From NCBI GenBank assembly GCA_958422985.1, contig CATZPY010000013.1, positions 1 through 36,608 on the forward strand: a stretch of 36,608 nt of DNA, written 5' to 3'. Origin of the DNA: an uncultured Clostridium sp. Its GTDB lineage: Bacteria > Bacillota > Clostridia > TANB77 > CAG-508. Below are positions 25,682 through 32,923 of the stretch, piece after piece. The notes beneath the pieces were generated by a model. That model was not told where the DNA came from. It saw only the letters and a program-made list of their open reading frames with translations, and ran no database searches. Every line of letters starts with the position of its first letter. Within the stretch, counting starts at the first letter, position 1. The position numbers were made by a program, and so were the translations under genes.

Positions 25682-27301
25682 TTAGCTTGCTTTTCTTAAT
25701 TCCCTTGCATGTTGTAATGATATTTCCGAAACAATTCCACTTGCAATTCTTGCTATTTCTTCTAATACTTCTTGTTCATTTAAATTTTTAATTCTTGTTT
25801 TAGTATTATTTTCTTCTACCTCTTTATAAATATAGTAATTTGAATTTCCTTTAGCAGCAATACTTGCCAAATGTGTAACAATAATAACTTGATGTTTTTT
25901 AGAAATAGTTTTTAATTTTTCACCTACAGCACTACCAGCTTTACCACTAATACCTGTATCTATTTCATCAAAGATTAGAATTGGTACTTCATCTATATCT
26001 GATAATACTGTTTTTATGGCTAGCATTATTCTAGACATTTCTCCTCCTGAAGCTGTTTTTATAAGTGATTTAAAGTCTTCTCCTTTATTTGTTGTTATCA
26101 TAAATTCAACTTCATCTATTCCATCTTTATTAAAATTAACATTATTTATACTTATTTTAAATTTTGCATTTGGCATTTCTAAGTCTGCAAGTTCTTTATT
26201 TATCTTTTCTGCTAGCACAATTCCTTTTTCTTCTCTATCTTTATGAAGTTCTTTTCCTAATTTTTCTAACTCTATTACTATATTATCTAATTCGCTTTTT
26301 AATTTTTTATTTTTTTCTTCTACATTTTCTATTTTATTTATTTCCTCTTCTACTTCTTGTTTATAATTTAGTATTTCTCCAATAGTATTGCCATATTTTC
26401 TTTTTAAATCATTTATTTCATCTATTCTATTTTCTATCTCTTCCCTTTCAGATTCTTCAAAAGATGAGTCTGAATTATAATGACTTAAATCTATAGCTAT
26501 TTCTTGTAAATCATAATAATTACTTTTTAAAGAACTTAATGTTTTTTGATATTTTACATTTATATCTTCTATTCTTTCTAATCTTTTAATTGCAATACTT
26601 AATGCATTTAAGGCATTTTCATTTATTTGTAAATCTGCTTCATTTAACGACTTAGATATTCTTTCTGCATTTACTATTAGATTTTTTTGTTCTTCTAATT
26701 CCTCATCTTCGTTCATTTTTAAATTAGCATTTTTTATTTCGTTTAACTGATAATATAATAAATCTAATTTACGTTGCTTTTCTTTTTCGTCTCCATAATT
26801 TTCTTTTAATTCTTTGTTTATCGAAACGTATTCATTATACAATCTTGTGTAATTCAATTTTTTATTTAAAAATTCTTTTCCTAAAAATTTATCTAAATAT
26901 TTAATATGATTTTCTTTATTTAATAAATTTTGATTATCATTTTGACCATGAATATTTATTATATTTTTCATAAATTCTTTTAGCTCATTTACTGTTACTA
27001 ATCTGCCATTTATTTTACAAGTATTCCTGCCATTATCAAATATCTCTCTAGAAATTATTATATTATTATCTATAGATTTTGGATTATCTGGCAAATATAT
27101 GCTAACTTCTACAAAAGAATGATTTTCTCCTTTTCTTATCATTTCTTTGGAAAATCTTCCTCCAGATACTATTCCTAATGCATCTATTATTAAAGTTTTT
27201 CCTGCTCCTGTTTCTCCTGTTAATATATTAAGACCTTTAGAAAAGTCTATTAATATTTCATCTATTATGCCTATATTCTTTATATGTAACGTAGATATCA
27301 T
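25682..27301 (-). CDS. recN: DNA repair protein RecN
   Basis: SMC-like ATPase that acts early in double-strand break repair. 539 residues, slightly shorter than many homologues. Walker A GETGAGKT near the N-terminus, a long split coiled coil (about 155-365), the ABC signature SGGEMSRIMLAIK and Walker B ILIFDEIDTGISG, then the HQVIIVTHLASIAA switch. AGGAGG precedes the ATG; the gene starts 11 bases after tlyA. The tlyA-recN adjacency is common in Firmicutes; the argR and spo0A neighbours often present are not in the window. Confidence 0.97.
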   Translation of the reverse strand: MISTLHIKNIGIIDEILIDFSKGLNILTGETGAGKTLIIDALGIVSGGRFSKEMIRKGENHSFVEVSIYLPDNPKSIDNNIIISREIFDNGRNTCKINGRLVTVNELKEFMKNIINIHGQNDNQNLLNKENHIKYLDKFLGKEFLNKKLNYTRLYNEYVSINKELKENYGDEKEKQRKLDLLYYQLNEIKNANLKMNEDEELEEQKNLIVNAERISKSLNEADLQINENALNALSIAIKRLERIEDINVKYQKTLSSLKSNYYDLQEIAIDLSHYNSDSSFEESEREEIENRIDEINDLKRKYGNTIGEILNYKQEVEEEINKIENVEEKNKKLKSELDNIVIELEKLGKELHKDREEKGIVLAEKINKELADLEMPNAKFKISINNVNFNKDGIDEVEFMITTNKGEDFKSLIKTASGGEMSRIMLAIKTVLSDIDEVPILIFDEIDTGISGKAGSAVGEKLKTISKKHQVIIVTHLASIAAKGNSNYYIYKEVEENNTKTRIKNLNEQEVLEEIARIASGIVSEISLQHARELRKAS

Positions 27302-27312
27302 ACATATGCCTC

Positions 27313-28128
27313 CTATTTTAACTCTTTATATGCTTCTGAAGTAATTTGTATTGCATTTTTCTTAATTTCATATAAGTCTAATAAATTATTTTCATTTTTT
27401 TCTATATATAATAAGTATTCTATATTACCTGCTGGTCCCTTTATTGGTGAATATGTTAAGTTTATAATTTTAAATCCCAATTTATTTGCAAATATTACTA
27501 TATTTTGAATAACTTTTTGATGTACTTTTATATCTTTTACAACACCATTTTTATTTAAATGTCCCTTTCCTGATTCAAATTGAGGTTTTATTAATATTAC
27601 TGCTTTTCCTTTTATTTTCAACATTTCGTATATTTTTGGAAGTACTTGCAGCTCTGATATAAATGAAACATCTGAACTAATAAAGTCTAGCTTTTCTATA
27701 CTGTTGCTTTCTAGTTCTTTAATATTTGTTCCTTCTAAATTTACTACTTTTTTATTATTTAAAAGTGTATCTGCTAATTGAGAATGTCCAACATCTATTG
27801 AATAAACTTTTTTAGCCCCATTTTGTATCATACAATCTGTGAAACCTCCTGTTGATGCTCCTATATCTGCACATATTCTATCTTTTAAAACAATAGAAAA
27901 TTTATTTATAGCCTTTTCAAGCTTTAATCCACCTCTACTTACATATTTTAAAGTTTCTCCTTTAATTTCTATATTAGATTCGTAATTTATAATTTTACTT
28001 GTTTTAGTAATTTGTTTGCCATCTACATATACATTTCCTTTTTCTATTTCGTATTTAGCTTTTTGCCTAGTTTGAAAGTATTTTTTATTAACTAAAACAA
28101 CATCTATTCTATCTTTTTCGTTTAACAT
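27313..28128 (-). CDS. tlyA: TlyA-family rRNA 2'-O-methyltransferase
   Basis: Putative 16S/23S rRNA ribose methyltransferase. An S4 RNA-binding domain (about 8-65: RIDVVLVNKKYFQTRQKAK) precedes an FtsJ-like Rossmann methyltransferase, with YVSRGGLKLEKAINKF, the SAM-binding ADIGASTGGFTDC and a KPQFESG motif. 271 residues, usual for the family. AGAGGT precedes the ATG; promoter at 28164-28191. The activity as a hemolysin suggested by the name is not implied. Confidence 0.95.
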   Translation of the reverse strand: MLNEKDRIDVVLVNKKYFQTRQKAKYEIEKGNVYVDGKQITKTSKIINYESNIEIKGETLKYVSRGGLKLEKAINKFSIVLKDRICADIGASTGGFTDCMIQNGAKKVYSIDVGHSQLADTLLNNKKVVNLEGTNIKELESNSIEKLDFISSDVSFISELQVLPKIYEMLKIKGKAVILIKPQFESGKGHLNKNGVVKDIKVHQKVIQNIVIFANKLGFKIINLTYSPIKGPAGNIEYLLYIEKNENNLLDLYEIKKNAIQITSEAYKELK

Positions 28129-28163
28129 TTTTTACCTCTTTTTAAAACTTTTGTTCGCTTACT

Positions 28164-28191
28164 ATTATATATTATTTTTTTATTTTGTCAA
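28164..28191 (-). promoter_or_regulatory. SigA promoter of tlyA-recN
   Basis: Minus strand: TTGACA (28191-28186), 16-base spacer, TATAAT (28169-28164), ending about 36 bases before tlyA. Confidence 0.7.
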
Positions 28192-28217
28192 TACATATTT
28201 GCGAAATTTTGTTCCTA

Positions 28218-28246
28218 TTGACTATTATTCATTTTTATGATATAAG
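28218..28246 (+). promoter_or_regulatory. Promoter of the tRNA-Glu gene
   Basis: Plus strand: TTGACT (28218-28223), 17-base spacer, TATAAG (28241-28246), 19 bases before the tRNA 5' end. Confidence 0.65.
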
Positions 28247-28265
28247 TATTTATATTAGTTAATAT

Positions 28266-28340
28266 GGCCCGTTGGTCAAGCGGTTAAGACGCAGCCCTCT
28301 CAAGGCTGAATCATGGGTTCGATTCCCGTACGGGTCACCA
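28266..28340 (+). tRNA. tRNA-Glu, anticodon CUC
   Basis: A 75-base cloverleaf with genomic CCA. Acceptor GGCCCGT pairs with ACGGGTC (one G-U); D stem GTC/GAC; anticodon stem CAGCC/GGCTG closing the loop CTCTCAA, with anticodon CTC (positions 34-36) reading GAG; T stem GGG/CCC core with TTCGATT loop. Acceptor and T-arm are typical of tRNA-Glu. It stands alone, with its own promoter and terminator. Confidence 0.9.
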
Positions 28341-28355
28341 AATCGTATTTTATTT

Positions 28356-28398
28356 AGAGTACCAAGTAATTAAGCAATTTTACTTGATACTCTTTTTT
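28356..28398 (+). terminator. Terminator of tRNA-Glu
   Basis: Stem AGAGTACCAAGTAA with TTACTTGATACTCT (one mismatch) followed by a T run, 15 bases after the tRNA. The stretch from here to 28494 shows nothing else. Confidence 0.8.
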
Positions 28399-28494
28399 GT
28401 AGTTAACACACTTTTAACATATTATTTCTTATAACTGTCCTAAATGCAAATACACCAAGTTAATGTAAAGCACTCTCTTCTCATTTTTGTATTT

Positions 28495-28523
28495 TTGATT
28501 TTTTGTTCTATTTATGATATAAT
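28495..28523 (+). promoter_or_regulatory. Promoter of the 70-residue membrane protein gene
   Basis: Plus strand: TTGATT (28495-28500), 17-base spacer, TATAAT (28518-28523). Confidence 0.65.
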
Positions 28524-28571
28524 TATTTAAATTAACTAGTTGATAGGTAAAAAGAAAGGAGCACATAGACT

Positions 28572-28784
28572 ATGTGGTTTTTCATTATTTTAATTATTCT
28601 TAGCGTTTCTTTAAAGCTTGGGGACTGGTCATTCTATCTTGGCTTATGTGGAATATTATTATTCTTTGCAAATTGGGTAATTAATAAGCTTCTTAAGCCA
28701 GAGGATTCTACAGATGGCGAACGGATTCTTATATTGATATTAAAGATTGTTGTCTTCGCTTTAATCTGGAATTGGTACTGGTGA
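28572..28784 (+). CDS. Unrecognised small membrane protein, 70 residues
   Basis: Single-gene unit with promoter, AGGAG (10 bases before the ATG, slightly far) and a strong terminator. The product has two or three hydrophobic segments (about 2-14, 20-39 and 52-67) separated by a short charged loop (KLLKPEDSTDGER), so it is probably a small integral membrane protein. It is Trp-rich, ending WNWYW. No family is recognised; small-protein toxins of type I systems share the size but nothing here shows an antisense RNA. Composition is about 35% GC, higher than the neighbours. Confidence 0.7.
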   Translation: MWFFIILIILSVSLKLGDWSFYLGLCGILLFFANWVINKLLKPEDSTDGERILILILKIVVFALIWNWYW

Positions 28785-28785
28785 T

Positions 28786-28827
28786 AATAAACTCTATGGC
28801 ACACGTCATAGAGTTTATTATTTTTTT
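28786..28827 (+). terminator. Terminator of the 70-residue gene
   Basis: Perfect 13-bp stem (AATAAACTCTATG with CATAGAGTTTATT), starting 2 bases after the stop codon, then a T run. Confidence 0.85.
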
Positions 28828-28828
28828 G

Positions 28829-28857
28829 GAATATTTTTCTATTTTTTGGATATATTA
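28829..28857 (+). promoter_or_regulatory. Possible SigG/SigF-type forespore promoter of sspH
   Basis: GAATA (28829-28833), 17-base spacer, TATATTA (28851-28857), matching the forespore consensus GHATR / CATNHTA except for the first base of the -10. No SigA-like pair is evident here. SspH proteins are known forespore products, which supports the reading. Confidence 0.5.
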
Positions 28858-28886
28858 ATAGTACAAGTTTTTAAGGAGATGATTGT

Positions 28887-29072
28887 ATGAAAGCTTCAAA
28901 AATACACCAAATTTTACAAAATAAACAAAAAGTTGATATTTTTTATAATGAACGACCCGTTTGGGTTCAAGAAATAAATAACAATATAGCCAAAATTGGT
29001 TTTATTGATAATTTTGAAGAAAAAAATGTACGTATAGAAGATTTATATGAAAAAAATTTATATAACAATTAA
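28887..29072 (+). CDS. sspH: H-type small acid-soluble spore protein
   Basis: Minor spore-core protein made in the forespore. 61 residues that match the SspH pattern along their length: a short helical start (MKASKIHQILQNK), then VDIFYNERPVWVQEIN, which corresponds to the family's I.V.Y.G.PVWI..V block, a variable turn and the final hydrophobic/acidic NVRIEDLYEK. AAGGAGATG lies before the ATG. Forespore-type promoter elements and a terminator surround it, so it is a single-gene transcript. Presence of this gene argues that the organism forms endospores, although a lone ssp gene does not prove it. Confidence 0.85.
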   Translation: MKASKIHQILQNKQKVDIFYNERPVWVQEINNNIAKIGFIDNFEEKNVRIEDLYEKNLYNN

Positions 29073-29090
29073 ATCTTAATTTTGACATCA

Positions 29091-29122
29091 AAAAACCGTA
29101 TTTTTAACTCAATACGGTTTTT
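29091..29122. terminator. Terminator between sspH and the TPM gene
   Basis: Perfect 12-bp stem (AAAAACCGTATT with AATACGGTTTTT), T run on the plus strand and A run on the other side, so it can serve both convergent genes. Confidence 0.8.
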
Positions 29123-29140
29123 TTATTTTTTTAGAAACTT

Positions 29141-29884
29141 CTAGATGAGCCTCCTCCTCCAGAAGATCCACCACCACCAAATGAACCTCCTCCAAAAGAG
29201 CCTCCGTCCGCCATAATGACCTCTACCACCAAATCCTCCTAAAAAGAAGATTCCGTGTCTACCAGAAAAAATTATTAACATTATAAAAATAGCTACCATT
29301 ATAAGCTCTGGGAGTATGTGGCTATCATCGTTTGTTTCTACAGCTGTAGCTTCTGCTACACCATCTATTGTTATTCCATACTCCGTCATTACTTCTTGTA
29401 ATATTGCATTAAATCCATTCTTTATCCCTGTGTCAAAATCGTTTTCTTTTAAATATGGAATTATATATTCATCTTGAATTCGTCCAGTTTTCCCATCTGG
29501 TAAAGCTCCTTCTAAACCATAACCAACTTCTACCCTAAGCACTCTCTCTTCATAAGCACATAGTATTAATACTCCATTGTTTTTTTCTTTATCACCAATA
29601 CCATATTCCCTAAATAATTTTGTAGCATATTCCTCTAAAGACATTCCTTCTAAGTTTTTAGCAGTAACTACAACTATTTGTGCTCCTGTTTTACTTTCTA
29701 ATGCTTTATTCATGTTTATAATATATTCTTCGGTTTCATTTGATAGTAAATTTGCTGAGTCATTTACAAAAAACTCACTTGTTTTAGGAACTATAGCATA
29801 TGAATTATTTCCAAGTAATATAATAACTGTTATAATAAATATTAATACATATTTAATTTTTTTATTGTACTGTATTGAAGTCAA
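29141..29884 (-). CDS. TPM-domain (YgcG-type) protein with frameshifted Gly/Ser tail
   Basis: Exported protein with a TPM phosphatase-like domain, usually partnered with LemA. A TTG start at 29884 is chosen: AGGAGG (29899-29894) is 9 bases upstream, while an ATG at 29944 lies deep inside lemA. After a signal peptide (ending SYA, about residue 30) comes the TPM domain: FFVNDSANLLS, AQIVVVTAKNLEG, GVLILCAYEERVLRVEVGYGLEGALPD. A second membrane segment (MVAIFIMLIIF) precedes the tail. In this frame the end becomes a Trp/Arg-rich run ending at TAG (29143-29141). One base out of phase, from about 29206, the same DNA reads a standard tail (GGSFGGGSFGGGGSSGG onward, then SSRSF and TAA at 29133-29131). 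A one-base insertion or sequence error is therefore likely; an intact gene would span 29131-29884. Confidence 0.8.
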   Translation of the reverse strand: MTSIQYNKKIKYVLIFIITVIILLGNNSYAIVPKTSEFFVNDSANLLSNETEEYIINMNKALESKTGAQIVVVTAKNLEGMSLEEYATKLFREYGIGDKEKNNGVLILCAYEERVLRVEVGYGLEGALPDGKTGRIQDEYIIPYLKENDFDTGIKNGFNAILQEVMTEYGITIDGVAEATAVETNDDSHILPELIMVAIFIMLIIFSGRHGIFFLGGFGGRGHYGGRRLFWRRFIWWWWIFWRRRLI

Positions 29885-30437
29885 CAGTTGGTACCTCCTC
29901 GCTTCCTTCAGATGCTTGGAAGTATTCTTTCTTTTCAAATCCAAACATTCCAGCTATTAAATTTGTTGGAAATTTCTTTATTTTTGTATTGTATTTTTTC
30001 ACAACATCATTATAATCTTTTCTTGCTGTAGCTATACGATTTTCTGTTCCAGCTAATTCATCTGATAAATTTATAAAATTTTGTGATGATTTTAAATCAG
30101 GATAATTTTCTACTACTAACAATAATCTATTTAAAGCTCCTGTTAATTGTTGATCTGCATTTGCTTTTTCTTCTACAGTATTTGCTCCTGCAAGTTTTGC
30201 TCTTGCATCTGTAACTGAGTCTATTACAGCTTGTTCTTGATTAGTATATCCTTTTACTGTATTTACTAAATTTGGAATTAGGTCTGCCCTTCTTTGTAGC
30301 ATTGTATCTATTGTTGCAAATTTATTATCCACTTCCTCTGCTAATCCAACTACTCCATTATAGCTAGAAGCTATTCCTGCTATTATGGCTACTAATATTG
30401 CAACAACTACTATAATTGCTATTGTAGATTTTTTCAT
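29862..30437 (-). CDS. lemA: LemA family protein
   Basis: Membrane-anchored helical-bundle protein of unknown exact role. 191 residues: an N-terminal anchor (about 5-24), then the family motifs YNGVVGLAEEVDNKFATIDTMLQRRADLIPNLVN split over the first helices, and the late RKDYNDVVKKYNTKIKKFPTNLIAG with the FGFEKKEYF segment. Its stop codon lies 22 bases inside the next gene, whose ribosome site is within lemA, so translation of the two is probably coupled. AGGAGG precedes the ATG. LemA and TPM proteins are commonly paired in bacteria. Confidence 0.95.
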   Translation of the reverse strand: MKKSTIAIIVVVAILVAIIAGIASSYNGVVGLAEEVDNKFATIDTMLQRRADLIPNLVNTVKGYTNQEQAVIDSVTDARAKLAGANTVEEKANADQQLTGALNRLLLVVENYPDLKSSQNFINLSDELAGTENRIATARKDYNDVVKKYNTKIKKFPTNLIAGMFGFEKKEYFQASEGSEEVPTVDFNTVQ

Positions 30438-30470
30438 AATTATTTTCCTCCTTATTTTAAACTTAATATA

Positions 30471-30504
30471 ACCACTACTTAAGTTTTTATTCTTTAGTAG
30501 TGGT
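30471..30504 (-). terminator. Weak hairpin between the M23 gene and lemA
   Basis: Nine-bp stem (ACCACTACT with AGTAGTGGT) after the distal M23 gene, without a good T run. It may attenuate or mark an RNA end; lemA might still be read from ftsEX. Confidence 0.4.
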
Positions 30505-30516
30505 ATTTATTATTTA

Positions 30517-31725
30517 TTATGGTAGAAAGTTCATAGGATTTACTCTATCATTATATCCTCCTGGTGATTTTCTTACTTCATAATGTAAATGTGGACCTGT
30601 TGAATTTCCTGTATTTCCTGAATACATTATTAAATCACCTTGTTTTACCTCTTGACCTACTTTTGCAACTAAAGATGAAGCATGCGCATATAATGTATAA
30701 TATCCATTATAATGTTTAATTTTTACATAATATCCATAACTGTCTGAACCACCCCAAGTAGATGTTACTACAATACCATCTGCTGCTGCATACACAGGTG
30801 TTCCTACAGATACACCAAAATCTACTGCACCATGGTATTTTCCGCTAGAATAATACATTTGGGCTGTAATTTTCCCACTTTTTACTGGTCTTATGAATCC
30901 TTTAGAACTCACTCCTCCACTTGAATTAGAACCAGAGTTTGAACCAGCAGAGTTATTTTGTTCTTCAGCTTTCTTCTTTGCTTCTTCGTATTTCTTTTGC
31001 AAAGCTCTTTCTTGTTCTTTTTCTTTAGCATCAAGTTCTTTCATCTTTTTTTCGTATTCTTTTACATCATTTTCTAAATCATGTGATTGTTCTGTTAACT
31101 CTTCTACTTTTGTTTCTTCTTTATTCTTTGCTTTATTTAATTCTTTTTTAACAGATTCTAATTTAGTTTTATTTGTTTCTATTTCACTTAAACTTGCATT
31201 TATTTTTTCTTGCATTTCAGCTATTTCTTTTTTGTCGTTTTCCAATTTTTGAATTAGTTCTTTATCTGCTGCTGTTAATGTTTCTATCATATAATAACTA
31301 GATATAAATTCTGTTAAGTCTGAAGATGATAGTAGCATATCCAAATAAGAAACTTCTCCTGCCTCGTATAATGTTATTAATCTTTCATCAAGTAAATTTT
31401 GATTCTTCTCTCTTTCTATTTCTAGTTCATCTAGTTTTTTTTGCATTTCATTAGCTTCTTTTGTTTTTGAAACTATTTCACCTTCTAAAGAACTTATTTG
31501 AGATTCATAAGAATTTATTTGACCAGATAAGTCATTAACTTTATCTTGTGATTCCTTTTTTTGGCTATTTACATCATTTAAATTCTCTTTTGTTTCTTGA
31601 ATTTTTTTATTTAATTCATTTTTTTGACTACTAAAACTTGAAGCCGCATATGATATTGACAATAAATTTGTTAATACTACTATAATTGTTAATATAGTTA
31701 TAAGCTTTATGTGTATTTTTTTCAT
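30517..31725 (-). CDS. Secreted coiled-coil M23 peptidoglycan hydrolase (distal copy)
   Basis: Probable cell-wall endopeptidase of the EnvC/NlpD-type architecture. 402 residues: signal peptide (cleavage after about residue 27, SYAAS), a long coiled coil (about 30-255, with a typical EAGEVSYLDMLLSSSDL break that also occurs in its neighbour), a Ser/Gly/Asn-rich linker (SAGSNSGSNSSGG), and a C-terminal LytM domain with HGAVDF (His and Asp zinc ligands), YAHASS and HLHYEVR, so all metal and catalytic residues are present. It sits 23 bases after a paralogue that follows ftsX; EnvC-like proteins are known to be controlled by FtsEX. The second membrane-facing copy is the notable point. Confidence 0.9.
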   Translation of the reverse strand: MKKIHIKLITILTIIVVLTNLLSISYAASSFSSQKNELNKKIQETKENLNDVNSQKKESQDKVNDLSGQINSYESQISSLEGEIVSKTKEANEMQKKLDELEIEREKNQNLLDERLITLYEAGEVSYLDMLLSSSDLTEFISSYYMIETLTAADKELIQKLENDKKEIAEMQEKINASLSEIETNKTKLESVKKELNKAKNKEETKVEELTEQSHDLENDVKEYEKKMKELDAKEKEQERALQKKYEEAKKKAEEQNNSAGSNSGSNSSGGVSSKGFIRPVKSGKITAQMYYSSGKYHGAVDFGVSVGTPVYAAADGIVVTSTWGGSDSYGYYVKIKHYNGYYTLYAHASSLVAKVGQEVKQGDLIMYSGNTGNSTGPHLHYEVRKSPGGYNDRVNPMNFLP

Positions 31726-31748
31726 TTTATCCTCCGTTTTTTGGTAAA

Positions 31749-32909
31749 TTAATTTACTCCATCTTTATGTGTTACATATGGTAATGGATCTACAGGTGTA
31801 CCATTTATTCTAACTTCGAAATGCGCGTGTGGACCTGTTGAATTCCCCGTATTTCCTGTTTTTAAAACAACATCACCTTTTTTTACTGTTTGCCCTAGTG
31901 TTACCATTATTTGATCGCCATGTGCATATAATGTTGAAACTCCACCTCCATGGTCTACCATAACCATATTACCATAAGCCGAATTATAACTTGCTTTTAC
32001 TACAATACCTTCGTTTGCTGCAAGAAAATTAGTTCCTATAGGTGCTGGTATATCAATTCCTGTATGTAATTTATATACACCGGTTATAGGATGAACTCTC
32101 ATTTTGAATGTAGAACTTAACTTTGTATAACCAGGTACTGGCCACAACATTTCTCCACCTATATAATTTGGATTAATTATTAGGCTATTAGCTGTTATAG
32201 CTTGAATCTCTGCTTCTAATTGATTTAATTGTGTTTGATATGCATCTATTTCTGATTGTATTTGTTTTTCTTGGTCTGTTAATTGAGAGGTATATGTGTT
32301 TTTCATAACCCTTGTATTCTCTAATATTATAGCTGCTTTTTCTTTTTCTTCCTTTGATGTATTAACTTGCTTTTTCTGTTCTTCTAGCTTTTCCTTTTGT
32401 TCTTCTATTATTTTCTTTTGTTTTTCTATAGTATCTAAAAAATCTACATTAGAATCTGCCAAAATTGATAATAAGTAATAATTAGATAAAAATTCTGTTA
32501 TTGTTTTTGAGCTTAATACAACATCTAAATATTCTGTTGTACCAGCTTCATACATAGTAATTAATCTATCATCTAATAATTTTTTTTGAGTTTGGTAGTT
32601 TTCCTCTGCTTTTTTTATTTCTTCTTCCGTTTTAGAAATATCATTTTGTAAATTTACAATTTGACCATTATAATTATTTATTTCTGCTTCATATTGTGCA
32701 ATATTATTATTTAGTTCTTGAACTTGTTGTAAGTTTTGTGTTAGCTCCTCCTTTACAGCCTGAAGCTGTGTTGTTGCCATATCTTGATTTGCTTGCACTT
32801 GTGTTTGTTGCTCTTGTAAATCTGTTAATTCAGCTGCATATATTGTTGAAACCCCTAAATTTGATATTAACAACAACATTATTATTAATATTTTTAGAAA
32901 TCTTCTCAT
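31749..32909 (-). CDS. Secreted coiled-coil M23 peptidoglycan hydrolase (ftsX-proximal copy)
   Basis: 386 residues. Signal peptide ending about AELTD (cleavage near residue 26), coiled coil (about 30-245) with the same helix break EAGTTEYLDVVLSSKTI as the distal copy, and a LytM domain with HTGIDIPAP (His-x3-Asp), YAHGD and HAHFEVR; the zinc site is intact. There is no Ser/Gly linker, unlike the other copy. It starts 14 bases after the ftsX stop, consistent with co-translation in one operon. By analogy with EnvC, PcsB and CwlO, it is the likely partner of FtsEX for opening the wall during division or growth; which FtsEX-dependent step applies here is inference. Confidence 0.9.
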   Translation of the reverse strand: MRRFLKILIIMLLLISNLGVSTIYAAELTDLQEQQTQVQANQDMATTQLQAVKEELTQNLQQVQELNNNIAQYEAEINNYNGQIVNLQNDISKTEEEIKKAEENYQTQKKLLDDRLITMYEAGTTEYLDVVLSSKTITEFLSNYYLLSILADSNVDFLDTIEKQKKIIEEQKEKLEEQKKQVNTSKEEKEKAAIILENTRVMKNTYTSQLTDQEKQIQSEIDAYQTQLNQLEAEIQAITANSLIINPNYIGGEMLWPVPGYTKLSSTFKMRVHPITGVYKLHTGIDIPAPIGTNFLAANEGIVVKASYNSAYGNMVMVDHGGGVSTLYAHGDQIMVTLGQTVKKGDVVLKTGNTGNSTGPHAHFEVRINGTPVDPLPYVTHKDGVN

Positions 32910-32923
32910 TTTATTCTTCCTTT

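Noticed and set aside
28572..28784. 70-residue membrane peptide as a type I toxin
   Set aside because: No antisense promoter or antitoxin RNA could be seen, and its charged middle loop is unlike the common toxin families; kept as unknown.
29141..29220. Trp/Arg-rich C-terminus of the TPM protein as a genuine new domain
   Set aside because: The alternative frame gives a textbook Gly/Ser tail to its own stop; the Trp-rich reading is best explained by a frameshift.
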